Origin: Bacteroidales bacterium
GTDB lineage: Bacteria; Bacteroidota; Bacteroidia; Bacteroidales; Tenuifilaceae
Assembly (NCBI GenBank): GCA_028708425.1
Contig: JAQVYY010000006.1
Coordinates: 1-64,000, forward strand
Length of the DNA: 64,000 bases
Direction: 5' to 3'
The position numbers were made by a program, and so were the translations under genes. A model generated the notes under the pieces. It saw nothing but the letters and a program-made list of their open reading frames with translations, had not been told where the DNA came from and did not search any database. Positions 55,441 through 64,000 of this stretch are shown piece after piece (the first letter of the stretch is position 1; every line of letters starts with the position of its first letter).

Positions 55441-55484
55441 TTCTCCTATGTATTTTGGATTCGTATGATTTTCAAAACAGTGCG

Positions 55485-55515
55485 CAAAGAACGCTATTAA
55501 AATTTAAAAATGCAA
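55485..55515 (-). promoter_or_regulatory. candidate rpmB promoter
   Basis: Reverse strand: TTG (55515-55513), a 20-base spacer, GTTCTTTG (55492-55485). The TTTG half of the -7 element matches; the TA half does not. Confidence 0.4.
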
Positions 55516-55562
55516 GGTATTTGTAAAAAAGTTGACGTATTTATGCATTATTATTCTCATTT

Positions 55563-55708
55563 AACCCGCATTATTCATCAAATTTGTAAAAGATGAATGC
55601 AAATACGGGTTACCCCAACATAGTCGAACCCTGTTTTGGGTAACAAAATTGGGTTTGAGACTTAGTGGCTGTGGGAGACCCTAATTATTCGAATGAATAA
55701 TTGGGGTT
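55563..55708 (+). repeat. element A copy 9 (full length), overlapping the cinA 3' end
   Basis: Forward-orientation full copy between rpmB and cinA. Its right-hand palindrome contains the cinA stop codon and encodes the last residues of CinA, so the element inserted into or replaced the gene end. Confidence 0.85.
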
Positions 55709-56941
55709 AATCAGTATAAACCTTAGCAGGTTTAACGCAGCAACCGAACTTCGCAAAATATTCCGATTACGATTATCGCCATAACTAAGCAGTTGACTAA
55801 TAGTTTTTTGAGGTGTTGATACAGCTATCCAAATTGTGCCAACAGGTTTGTTTTCAGTGGCGCCTGTTGGCCCTGCAATACCCGAAGTAGCAATTGAGTA
55901 ATTAGCATTAAATTTTTCTCTAGCTCCTTGCGCCATAGCTTCAACTACCGGTTGGCTAACGGCACCATGCGCATCAATCAATTTTTTATCAACACCCAAT
56001 AAGCTCGACTTTGCAGCATTTGAGTACGCCACAACCCCTCCTAAAAAGAAAGTTGAAGAGCCTGGTTGTAAAGTAATCATGTGGGCAATACTGCCACCCG
56101 TACAGCTCTCGGCAACGGCCAGCGTTGCATTATTCTGTTTTAGCAAGCTTGAAACTACCGAAACCATTGAATCGTCGTCAAAACCAAAAATATTGTTCGG
56201 AATAATCTTGGTTAAAGCATCGATCTGATGATGAACCTCCTGTTTAAGTAAATTTATGTTATTACCTCTTGTTGATAGCCTTAATCGAATTGCATTAGGG
56301 CCAGGAAGATAGGCTAACTTTATATGGCTTGGCAAGTTCTCCTCCCATTCGCTAAGTTGTTGTGCAAGAAAAGATTCGGGCAAACCAAAGGTTTGGATGG
56401 TTTTATGCAGTATTTGCTGGGTAGCCGTTAGTTTCGATAGCCGAGGTATAATATTGCTACCCATTATAGCCTTCATTTCGAAAGGTACCCCAGGCATTGA
56501 GACAAAAATCTTACCCTCTTTATTAAACCACATACCGGGGGCTGTTCCTGTTGGATTATGAATAACTTCGCACGATGCGGGAACCTCGGCTTGCTTAGCA
56601 TTCAATTCGGTTAGGGGAAGTCCTCGTTTAGTAAAAATACCCTCAACATGCTTAAGCGTGGGCTCATGAACAACCATGTTCGTTCCAAAAAACTCACATA
56701 AAGCAGGTTTGGTAATATCGTCGCTGGTTGGCCCCAAACCTCCGGTTGCAAGAACTACATCATATTTACTAAGTAACTCGCCCACAGATTTTTTAATATC
56801 ATCATTTGTATCAGATATTGAAACTATTTGGCAAACGTTAACACCAATTTTATTCAGCTCTTCGGCCATCCATGCTGAGCTTGTATCAACAATTTGACCT
56901 ATTAAAATCTCATCGCCTATTGTTAGGAGTGCTGCATTCAT
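55685..56941 (-). CDS. cinA: CinA-family protein (MoaB-like domain plus nicotinamide-nucleotide amidase)
   Basis: A 418-residue two-domain protein. The N-terminal MoaB/MogA-like domain (LLTIGDEILIGQIVDTSSAWMAEELNKIGV, TGGLGPTSDDIT; about 1-170) is a pyrophosphatase; the C-terminal CinA domain (LAVAESCTGGSIAHMIT, NYSIATSGIAGPTGATENKPVGTIWIAV; about 250-405) has nicotinamide mononucleotide deamidase activity in pyridine-nucleotide recycling. The final residues, INPNYSFE, and the stop codon come from the element A palindrome at 55563-55708, so the native C-terminus has been replaced; the core domain appears complete. Confidence 0.94.
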   Translation of the reverse strand: MNAALLTIGDEILIGQIVDTSSAWMAEELNKIGVNVCQIVSISDTNDDIKKSVGELLSKYDVVLATGGLGPTSDDITKPALCEFFGTNMVVHEPTLKHVEGIFTKRGLPLTELNAKQAEVPASCEVIHNPTGTAPGMWFNKEGKIFVSMPGVPFEMKAIMGSNIIPRLSKLTATQQILHKTIQTFGLPESFLAQQLSEWEENLPSHIKLAYLPGPNAIRLRLSTRGNNINLLKQEVHHQIDALTKIIPNNIFGFDDDSMVSVVSSLLKQNNATLAVAESCTGGSIAHMITLQPGSSTFFLGGVVAYSNAAKSSLLGVDKKLIDAHGAVSQPVVEAMAQGAREKFNANYSIATSGIAGPTGATENKPVGTIWIAVSTPQKTISQLLSYGDNRNRNILRSSVAALNLLRFILINPNYSFE

Positions 56942-57061
56942 GTATTATAAAAATATTTATTGTGCTACTAAAGTCTATCAATCCTTGTAACCAGAAGTTA
57001 GGAATCGTAAAATAGCGCATTTTATGTGTACAAATAAGTTTTTGTCTATCTGTTTTACAGC

Positions 57062-58306
57062 CTACTTTTCTTCGTTATTAATCGCCTTTATTCTCTGATT
57101 AAGCGTTGGATGAGAATAGTTTACAAATACGTATGCTGGGTGTGGTGTTAAATTTGAAAGGTTTTGAGCTGATAGCTTCTTTAGCCCAGCTATCAGATAT
57201 TGCCCTAAACCGTATTTAGCTGCGAAGTTATCTGCTTGATACTCCATTTTTCGACTCATCATATTTGTGAAAATTCCGATTAAATCGCCAATGGGTAAGA
57301 AAAGAACGCTAAACGCCAAAAGGCTCAGATGAAAGACGGGTTCGGTAGCACCCTCAAAGCCCAATGCAACAGACAGCTCAACGCTTTGGGATACAACACC
57401 AAATATAAATAACATAATGGCCGATTGAGCTGCCCCTAGCAGATAGTTTATCCATATATGACGTTTACGGTAATGGCCAATTTCGTGGGCTAAGACCGCC
57501 AGAATCTCATCATTACTCATCTTTTCGATTAGCGTATCGTATAGCACCACCCTGCGATTTTTACCAAACCCAGAGAAATAGGCATTTGCCTTTGTAGAGC
57601 GCTTCGAGCCATCAATCACAAAGACCTTACTTACAGGAAATTTGAGTTTGTCTCCTAACCCTTTTATTGAATTGAGCAATGGGCCGTCAGGAAGTGGTTT
57701 TTGCTTATTAAACAGCGGCACAATAACCGTTGAGTAAAGGGCATTTGCCAATAGCGAGAATAGCAAAATAATTGCTAAGGCAATTAACCAAAACCACCTA
57801 CCTGTTGCAAAGTAAACCCATGTTAATGCGCCAAGCAGAATACCACCTACGAAAAACGTGAGCACAATTGATTTAAAAAAATCGACCGCAAAAAGCCTGG
57901 GTGTCGTTTTATTGAACCCATACTTTTCTTCAATAACAAAGGTACTCCAAATAGAGAAAGGTAATGAAGCAATACTCGAGGCAAGAGATATTATAGCAAA
58001 GAAAATCAAAGTGGTAAGCACATTACCCAATTCGAGCATAAGGATATGTTCATGCAAAGCACCGAGCCATCCCATATAAAATATGAGTATAATAAAAACT
58101 ACCGATATGGTTGTTTGCAAAATTGAGAACCTGGTTGACTCTGCCTCATACCCCTGCTGTAATTTATAACGATCGGGCGAGTAAACATCAGTCAAAGCAG
58201 CAGGAACCGATTTTTTCCGATGAGAAAGATTTAGTATGTCAAGTATTAATTCAAGTAAGTATCCTAATATATATATTATCAATATAATAGCCAACACTCT
58301 ATTCAT
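57062..58306 (-). CDS. M48 family metallopeptidase (Ste24-like)
   Basis: A 414-residue integral membrane zinc protease with an M48 N-terminal domain of about five helices (1-210) and the catalytic motif HEIGH in ILAVLAHEIGHYRKRHIW, a third-ligand Glu region in MSRKMEYQADNFAAKYG, and two more helices between. It resembles CAAX prenyl protease 1 (Ste24) more than HtpX, by length and by the long N-terminal membrane region. Bacteria lack CAAX processing, so the role is probably membrane-protein quality control. Confidence 0.93.
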   Translation of the reverse strand: MNRVLAIILIIYILGYLLELILDILNLSHRKKSVPAALTDVYSPDRYKLQQGYEAESTRFSILQTTISVVFIILIFYMGWLGALHEHILMLELGNVLTTLIFFAIISLASSIASLPFSIWSTFVIEEKYGFNKTTPRLFAVDFFKSIVLTFFVGGILLGALTWVYFATGRWFWLIALAIILLFSLLANALYSTVIVPLFNKQKPLPDGPLLNSIKGLGDKLKFPVSKVFVIDGSKRSTKANAYFSGFGKNRRVVLYDTLIEKMSNDEILAVLAHEIGHYRKRHIWINYLLGAAQSAIMLFIFGVVSQSVELSVALGFEGATEPVFHLSLLAFSVLFLPIGDLIGIFTNMMSRKMEYQADNFAAKYGLGQYLIAGLKKLSAQNLSNLTPHPAYVFVNYSHPTLNQRIKAINNEEK

Positions 58307-58331
58307 AAAAAATAAAATATTAAATTACCAA

Positions 58332-59330
58332 TTATAACTTTTCAAGATGCTTGATTCTCTCTTTCAATACACTTTTGTAGACTAAGGCGCGCTGAAGCCT
58401 GTAATACTTTTCTGATTCTTCGAGCCAATCAATAGCCACATCAAAATTACCGAGCATTTCGTTTGCAAGCGCCAAGTTAAAGGCTGCTTTAGCTGCCAAC
58501 TCTTCACGGTTAGGATATTTATCGATTACCTCTTGCCAAAGGTTCGCGGCATCTTCCCACTGATTGTTAATAACTAAATTGGCTGCATTTCTCAAAAGTT
58601 TATGCCCCTTAACATAATAGAACCGTTGCTCATCTGCCCAATATGGTGCTATTTTTTTTGCATACTCATCGCCCACAAGGTAACCACAATAAGCTGCCGA
58701 GTTAAAAAATCCAGGTAGCTGATCGCCAACCTCAACTGGGAAATAATCGTACTCATCCCAAATTAATGTGTCGCGAAATAGGTAATTAGACACTAGTTCA
58801 CGGTTATACAAGTCGTATACGCGCCAGTAAGCATAAACATCCATTGAGAGGTATCCATAGTATCCCTGAAAGGCCCCATCCCAATATGGATAGCTATCGG
58901 TTTTAGGCGTTATTTTTATGTACTCTAGCGAAATAACCAAATCGGCATCTGTTGCTGATGCCATATTCTCAACCTCATTCCAACTATAGGGCAGTATTAG
59001 TCTGGTTGATTCGTCGCGATAGTGTTGCCTAACAGGCGGCTCAACGCCTTGAAACCATGGCGATTCAGCCAATGTTTCGGCTAATACCAACCCTGCCTCA
59101 AGAGCCGCTGTACTATCGAGTGCCGCTTGTGCCATGCTCTCGGGCGAACCTGGCACACCCTTGTATATTCCAGTAACAATTAGAGGCTGAGCAAAATTAC
59201 TGGGAACACTAAGTTCTGCCGGCTTAAGTGTTTGTATGCTAATAGTTTTATTGTAAACACATGAAGTAAAAATTGAAAACCCTAAAACCAACAAAGCCAG
59301 GCAAATGGCGTACTTCTTTCGTAATATCAT
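58332..59330 (-). CDS. DUF6340 lipoprotein
   Basis: A 332-residue lipoprotein (FTSC, Cys24) that I recognise as DUF6340, a Bacteroidota family. The N-terminal part is beta-rich; the C-terminal third is TPR-like (KLLRNAANLVINNQWEDAANLWQEVIDKYPNREELAAKAAFNLALANEMLGNFDVAIDWLEES). Function unknown. It starts 25 bases upstream of the M48 protease gene, so the two are probably co-transcribed. Confidence 0.82.
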   Translation of the reverse strand: MILRKKYAICLALLVLGFSIFTSCVYNKTISIQTLKPAELSVPSNFAQPLIVTGIYKGVPGSPESMAQAALDSTAALEAGLVLAETLAESPWFQGVEPPVRQHYRDESTRLILPYSWNEVENMASATDADLVISLEYIKITPKTDSYPYWDGAFQGYYGYLSMDVYAYWRVYDLYNRELVSNYLFRDTLIWDEYDYFPVEVGDQLPGFFNSAAYCGYLVGDEYAKKIAPYWADEQRFYYVKGHKLLRNAANLVINNQWEDAANLWQEVIDKYPNREELAAKAAFNLALANEMLGNFDVAIDWLEESEKYYRLQRALVYKSVLKERIKHLEKL

Positions 59331-59359
59331 ATTATAAGCTTTACAATATTAACAACATG

Positions 59360-59367
59360 CAAAAATA
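59360..59367 (-). promoter_or_regulatory. candidate -7 element for the DUF6340-M48 unit
   Basis: Reverse-strand TATTTTTG, a full TAnnTTTG match 30 bases before the ATG at 59330; no -33 TTG. Confidence 0.35.
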
Positions 59368-59538
59368 GGTATAACGAAACGATTTACTATAAAGATACAC
59401 TATAACTTATTGCAAGTTCCATCAACCAGCCAGTTTGCTTCAAAAATAAGAGCAGCAAATTACATAATTACTAATGATTGAAATTGTTACCATATTGTAT
59501 TATAAATTTACGCTAACAGCAAAGCCTGGTAACAGCAG

Positions 59539-60903
59539 CTATCGGGTGAGCCTCCGTAGCTTAACCTCGAGCTGCCTTACCGTTGAGGGTTTCGAGAGAA
59601 TTTCTAGATCTTTGGACAGCAAGAACATTTGAGGTGTTTCGTGGGCGTCATACATATTAATTACAGCATTATCGGGTGTGTAGGGCTCGTTATGGTTTAA
59701 CCAATCAAGCCCAAGCTCATTAATGTTACGTTTCCACATAAATGGCTCATCATCAAGTGATATAGCAATAACTTCAAACCCTTTCTGCTTATAGTCGGCA
59801 TATATTTTTTTAATTCTTGGCATTGCGTCAAGACAATGAGGGCACCACGAGGACCAAAAAAGTATTAGTTTATAGGTTGCGTTAACCTCGGAAAGATACA
59901 TGGACCTCATATTGGCTATACGCAAAGGAAAATCGAATGCTTTTTCGCCCACTCTGACCCTAGGCGAATCGGATGATTTTGGGGTAATACTGCCCCGTTT
60001 CAATGGGTTTAGCTTACCAAACTGCGTGTAATTTAGGTAATCGATAATTTCCAGATAATCGGAATCCTTAAATCCATCGAGCAGCAATTGCCTTATGGCT
60101 TTGGCCACCTCTAGATGCATATCTAGCGATAGCAAGAGATGAATCCCCTTAGTAAAAGTCAGCTCTTGGCTCTCCTTATCGAGGTCATCGCTGTAAAAAT
60201 GGTCCATGTAATCCCATAACCTATTTTTAAACAATGGCGTTTTTAGGGTAAGGGTATCAAATAGGTCGATTTGCCCCCACCAGGTGCGAATCACCTCTTC
60301 CGACAAGGGATTAACGCTGCTGGGAATAACAGGCTTCTGTTCGATCCTAATAAACCTTGAGGCCAAAGCGTTGGGATTTAAATTGATTAAGCTATCGGCA
60401 AATGCAAATAACGAGCTGTTTACGCTAATCACCTCAGCAGCTAGCTGCTTACGGAATGCTGAAGTGTCTGGGTAAAAATCCATTAACGAATGCGTTAACC
60501 ATAGCTGCTGGTCGACCCTCTTTTTTCTATTTTGGAAAAGCCAATACATGTTATTCCCTACCGATAGGCTTGATTTGAGGCTATCGTTAGGAGCGTAAAC
60601 CACGGTATTTACATCAATTTTTGGCTCACCGCTAACAATAAGTTTAAGCTTGATGCTTTTCCCCACATCAACCCTATAGAATCCCTTAGCATACCCTTTT
60701 TCTGCGGTAAACCTATAGCTACCCTGTGTTAGCTGGTTTGATGAGTCGATCGCAACATAATCGGTACCATTAAAGTATAGCAGCATGGCCTGAGGCGAGA
60801 AAGCCTGAGTAACATTTACCACTATCTCAGAAGTTTGGGCTTGAATAAATATCGGCCTAAAAAAAAGGGCAAAAAGAATGGAAATGCGAAATATATGTAT
60901 CAT
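59539..60903 (-). CDS. TlpA/AhpC-type thioredoxin-like protein with a large N-terminal domain
   Basis: A 454-residue exported protein: signal peptide (1-20), an N-terminal region of about 300 residues (beta-rich start like DUF4369/DUF5106-type Bacteroidota proteins, then helical), and a C-terminal thioredoxin fold with the redox motif Cys354-Pro-His-Cys357 in LFWSSWCPHCLDAMPRI and the cis-Pro in HETPQMFLL. Probably a periplasmic thiol-disulfide reductase or resolving protein. The frame opens at a GTG (60936), but the ATG at 60903 gives a standard signal peptide. It follows the small secreted protein by 32 bases. Confidence 0.87.
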   Translation of the reverse strand: MIHIFRISILFALFFRPIFIQAQTSEIVVNVTQAFSPQAMLLYFNGTDYVAIDSSNQLTQGSYRFTAEKGYAKGFYRVDVGKSIKLKLIVSGEPKIDVNTVVYAPNDSLKSSLSVGNNMYWLFQNRKKRVDQQLWLTHSLMDFYPDTSAFRKQLAAEVISVNSSLFAFADSLINLNPNALASRFIRIEQKPVIPSSVNPLSEEVIRTWWGQIDLFDTLTLKTPLFKNRLWDYMDHFYSDDLDKESQELTFTKGIHLLLSLDMHLEVAKAIRQLLLDGFKDSDYLEIIDYLNYTQFGKLNPLKRGSITPKSSDSPRVRVGEKAFDFPLRIANMRSMYLSEVNATYKLILFWSSWCPHCLDAMPRIKKIYADYKQKGFEVIAISLDDEPFMWKRNINELGLDWLNHNEPYTPDNAVINMYDAHETPQMFLLSKDLEILSKPSTVRQLEVKLRRLTR

Positions 60904-60935
60904 AATAGAACAATAATTATTAAAAAATACGAGCA

Positions 60936-61427
60936 CTACTCTTGGGGTCGATATATTATAATATTACCTTTTACTAAACCCTCAATGTTAATGGGGCTAG
61001 TGCCTACTTTACGCCCAGAGAAAGATGTGTTTTGGTGGGCCAACTCGTAAACACCCTTACCATAAACCTTAATAATAATAGCAGTATGCTGCTCCATGGT
61101 TTCGGTATAGGTAGTAAACCCCTCGATACGCTCAACCACGGCACCCTTAAAATGGACAATATCGCCAGGGTAAACCGCCTCGGTTTTATAGTTTACAGGT
61201 TTTCCGTATACATACATTTTATCCCATTTAGCATTAACAAGGATTAAGGCCTGGTTTGCTAAATCCCAGCACTCGCCCCTATCAACCTGCTTGCCCATAA
61301 CACTTTGCACGTAACCCAAAATTGTTCGATTTATAGTTGGTATCGAATCGTTTTGGGCAGTAGCCGTTAGGCTAACTAGTGCAAGTAGTACAATTCCCGA
61401 AAAACGTCTCATTTTCAATTTCAGCAT
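60936..61427 (-). CDS. small secreted protein, possible cysteine-peptidase (CHAP/NlpC-like) fold
   Basis: A 163-residue exported protein (signal peptide ending near TATA-Q). Mature segments GECWDLANQALI, PGDIVHFKGAVVE, TMEQHTAIIIKVY and GVYELAHQN follow the order of a CHAP/NlpC-type hydrolase: nucleophile Cys, then His in a strand (QHTAI), then a polar residue (HQN). This is a motif reading, not a firm family match. A second ATG at 61412 would give a 158-residue product with an equally good signal peptide. It lies upstream of the thioredoxin-like gene and is probably co-transcribed. Confidence 0.65.
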   Translation of the reverse strand: MLKLKMRRFSGIVLLALVSLTATAQNDSIPTINRTILGYVQSVMGKQVDRGECWDLANQALILVNAKWDKMYVYGKPVNYKTEAVYPGDIVHFKGAVVERIEGFTTYTETMEQHTAIIIKVYGKGVYELAHQNTSFSGRKVGTSPINIEGLVKGNIIIYRPQE

Positions 61428-61463
61428 TAGTTTACGTACCTAACGAATTATAGGCAAAATGGT

Positions 61464-64000
61464 TTACTTAGATTCAATAAGTTCAAATATTTTAGCTTTA
61501 AGGTCGGCAGGTTTAAAGGGTTTTAAAATAAATCCATTCATACCTAAATTGAAAATTTTATGCTGCACATCGAGCATAGCCGAGGCCGTTAGCGCAATTA
61601 TGGGAATATCACATTTACTGGTATCGGTCATCGCCCTAATCTCTTTTGTAGCCTCGTAACCGCTCATAACAGGCATCTCCAAATCCATAAGTATTAAATC
61701 GTAGCTATTGTTACGAACCATGCTAACCGCTTCGGCCCCATTTTCGGCTAGCTGGGTATCGAAGCCCCAATCTTTTAAAAACTTAAGCACAATAAACGAG
61801 TTAATCTCGTTATCCTCCACCACAAGTACCCTAACGGGTCTATCTAACTTACTTATGCTGATAGGCTTGGTTACCAGGTCGGAAGTGTTCTTTTTTGCCA
61901 CTTTGGATTTTCGCAAGCTAAGGGTGAAGAAGAACTCGGAGCCTTTACTGGGCGAACTGGTAACCTCGAGGCTACCCTTTAATACCGACACCAACTTATG
62001 CGAAATGGCTAAGCCTAAACCTGTGCCTCCATATTGACGAGTGGTATTGGCATTTGCCTGAACAAATTCCTTAAAAATAACTTTTTGCTTATCAATGGGT
62101 ATCCCAATGCCAGTGTCGGAAACCGAAAACCTTACCCAAACCGATGCCGCAGTTTCACGAACTTTTTTAAACTCGATACCAACGCCCCCTTTTGCTGTAA
62201 ACTTAATGGCGTTTGAGGTAAGATTGGTAAGAATTTGGTTCAGCTTTCCTGAGTCGCTCACCACATTTGCAGGAAGGGTATCATCGTAGCTTAGACTCAA
62301 ATCGATTCCCTTTTTAGTGGCCGAATACTTAAACACCTTGTAAACACCCTTAGCAAATTTTTCCAGGTCGAAAGCCTTACTATTAACAACGTGTTTACCC
62401 GCCTCAATCTTACTAAAATCAAGAACATCGTTAAGCAATGACATTAGCCCTTCGGCCGAATATTTAAGGCTTTGGAGATACGCAAGCTGGTGCTCCATAG
62501 GCTTTTCAGAAAGCAAAATATTGGTCATTCCTATTACCGCATTCATCGGGGTTCTAATTTCGTGGCTCATGGTTGATAGAAAGCGTTCCTTTGCCCTAGA
62601 GGCTTGCTCTGCCTCATTCTTAGCCTTAACAAGCTCCTGCTCCTGATTTTTTTGAGCAGATATATCAACCATAACACCCATATATCGGCTAATACGGTTG
62701 TTTTCAACAATAGCAATAATATGGGTAAGGACCGGAAATGTTGAGTTATCGGATTTAAGAGCCATTAGCTCAACCGAGGGTAATTCGGGAGTTACTATGC
62801 TGTTATTTAGATAGCTTGATATGATATCGTGATGCTTGGCATCGAAAAGTTGATATATATGCAGCCCCTGCGCAATGGCCTTATCGGTGTAATTAAAAAA
62901 GGACTTTAGATAATTGTTTGCAAATGTGAGGTAGCCCTGCGAGTTGGCCTCAAACACTTTTTCGGGTAGCAGCTCGGCCAGCTGCCTAAAGCGAATTTCG
63001 CTGCGTAAAATTTCCTCTTGAGCCCTCTTTTTGTCGGTAATATCGCTAATTACGAAAAGCAAGCACAGCTCTTCCTGAATTTCAATTATCTCAGCCGAAA
63101 AGCTACAAACAAGTTGCTGCCCAAAGGTATTTAGCAACGATGTTTCAACCTCTTGTATTCGTCCTTCCTTAATAATAAGCTGCTTTAGCTCATCGCGTTG
63201 CGAAATATCGGGAAAAATTTTAATTTGCGAAGAGTTTGCTCCTACTATTTGCTCACGGGTTAGCCCTGTTTTTTTCAGAAAGGTTTCGTTAACATCAATA
63301 AAACGCCCCTCTTCAAAGGTACTAATTACCATCATAACAGCGTTATTCTCAAAAGCTTTACCGAATTTCTCTTCGGACATTTTAACAATGTGCTCGCTCT
63401 CTAGCCGCTGGGTAACATCCTGACAAATAGCAAAAACCACCTCTTTTTGACTCCAGTTTCCCTTAAAAAGACGTGCCTCGATGGGAATACTTTTTGAATT
63501 ACTCCTAACTAATGAGCCAGAATAAATTTCCCTGTTGCCAGAAAAAACATCGGAAATTAAGGTTTTAACACTTTCGCGCTGGTTTGCAGAGAAAAAACTG
63601 TTGAATGCTTTAAGCGCAACCTGATGTTCACTAAAACCAAGCCGATTGTATACACTTCGGTTTGCCTGAATTACCAGTCCTCGCTTACTAATAATAAAAA
63701 CCATATCCTCGAAGCCGTTAACCAGAAGCCTAAAGTTTTGCTCCTCCTCGACCAGCTTACGCTCAGAATCTTTTTGTTGGGTAATATCAAAGCAGTTGTC
63801 GAGCAAAGCAGGGCTGCCTTTATAGGAAATTACAGATACGTTAGATTTAAACCAACGCATTTGTCCACTTTTGCGAACAGCCCGAAAGGTAAATGAGCGC
63901 GATGTTTTTTTCTCGCGAATCTCCATATAATCTTTCAGAAATAGCAGCTTTATGAGTTTCCTATCCTTTTCATGAACCAGGTCGGTAAAATTCATTTCGC
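61464..64000 (-). CDS. hybrid sensor histidine kinase with PAS domains (5' end beyond the window)
   Basis: The frame stays open to the right edge, so the N-terminus is missing; about 845 residues are visible. Order: four or so PAS/PAC units (about 1-455; each ends in a DIT/DVT/DIS motif such as ICQDVTQRLE and VISDITDKKRAQ), a HisKA domain with His478 in FLSTMSHEIRTPMNAVIG, an HATPase domain with the N box (LNQILTNLTSNAIKFT) and DTGIGI and GGTGLGLAIS boxes, then a receiver domain with Asp771 in LILMDLEMPVMSGYE (numbering from the first Met in view). No membrane helix is seen in the visible part. The signal is unknown. Confidence 0.93.
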   Translation of the reverse strand, partial: EMNFTDLVHEKDRKLIKLLFLKDYMEIREKKTSRSFTFRAVRKSGQMRWFKSNVSVISYKGSPALLDNCFDITQQKDSERKLVEEEQNFRLLVNGFEDMVFIISKRGLVIQANRSVYNRLGFSEHQVALKAFNSFFSANQRESVKTLISDVFSGNREIYSGSLVRSNSKSIPIEARLFKGNWSQKEVVFAICQDVTQRLESEHIVKMSEEKFGKAFENNAVMMVISTFEEGRFIDVNETFLKKTGLTREQIVGANSSQIKIFPDISQRDELKQLIIKEGRIQEVETSLLNTFGQQLVCSFSAEIIEIQEELCLLFVISDITDKKRAQEEILRSEIRFRQLAELLPEKVFEANSQGYLTFANNYLKSFFNYTDKAIAQGLHIYQLFDAKHHDIISSYLNNSIVTPELPSVELMALKSDNSTFPVLTHIIAIVENNRISRYMGVMVDISAQKNQEQELVKAKNEAEQASRAKERFLSTMSHEIRTPMNAVIGMTNILLSEKPMEHQLAYLQSLKYSAEGLMSLLNDVLDFSKIEAGKHVVNSKAFDLEKFAKGVYKVFKYSATKKGIDLSLSYDDTLPANVVSDSGKLNQILTNLTSNAIKFTAKGGVGIEFKKVRETAASVWVRFSVSDTGIGIPIDKQKVIFKEFVQANANTTRQYGGTGLGLAISHKLVSVLKGSLEVTSSPSKGSEFFFTLSLRKSKVAKKNTSDLVTKPISISKLDRPVRVLVVEDNEINSFIVLKFLKDWGFDTQLAENGAEAVSMVRNNSYDLILMDLEMPVMSGYEATKEIRAMTDTSKCDIPIIALTASAMLDVQHKIFNLGMNGFILKPFKPADLKAKIFELIESK

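Overview
The window looks like a chromosomal segment from a free-living member of the Bacteroidota, probably order Bacteroidales/Marinilabiliales; I cannot name the genus. The evidence is the complete Bat (Bacteroides aerotolerance) operon, the rpmB-rpmG-DUF4295-ftsY string, the gyrA plus TPR pair near clpC, GIN-domain, DUF4301 and DUF6340 proteins, many lipoproteins, and promoters of the Bacteroidota type (TTG, 18-20 bases, TAnnTTTG). Most of the window is ordinary chromosomal core. No prophage, plasmid, transposase gene or CRISPR array was seen.

Layout. 1-4.3 kb: start of a truncated gene, a repeat element, a secreted TPR protein and gyrA. 4.6-9.8 kb: a forward operon of GH29 fucosidase, EamA permease, cutC and an M81 (MlrC-like) lipoprotein. 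10-18.6 kb: clpC, tpx, rimO, DUF4301, xerD and pyruvate kinase. 18.7-28.9 kb: a TPR protein convergent with the reverse-strand Bat operon (moxR, small secreted protein, DUF58, DUF4381-like, batA, batB, batC, batD, batE). 29.8-32.2 kb: a transglutaminase-like lipoprotein and an S41 protease lipoprotein between repeats. 32.4-35.1 kb: ABC ATPase, permease, YtrA-type GntR regulator and GIN-domain protein, with a promoter and a candidate operator. 36-43.5 kb: a V-type ATPase operon (E, DUF2764, A, B, D, I, K) whose K subunit carries the Na+-binding residues known from Enterococcus hirae. 43.7-49.2 kb: ung, prfC, a GT2 glycosyltransferase, a 40-residue membrane ORF, a WbqC-family gene and a UPF0316 gene. 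49.4-53.4 kb: a candidate small RNA, two identical tRNA-Lys genes, three tandem SiaC-family (DUF1987) genes, and a secreted protein built on a 113-residue tandem repeat. 53.8-64 kb: ftsY, DUF4295, rpmG, rpmB, cinA, M48 protease, DUF6340 lipoprotein, thioredoxin-like protein, a small secreted protein and a truncated hybrid histidine kinase.

The least ordinary content is non-coding. Element A is a roughly 146-bp repeat with inverted-repeat ends and several hairpins. It occurs seven times (one copy internally deleted), plus two copies of its terminal palindrome alone. One copy supplies the last codons and stop of cinA, and one hairpin shows a compensatory base-pair change between copies. Element B is an exactly 250-bp MITE present twice in opposite orientation, each copy with its own 9-bp target duplication and a perfect 22-bp central hairpin. 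No transposase for either is in the window.
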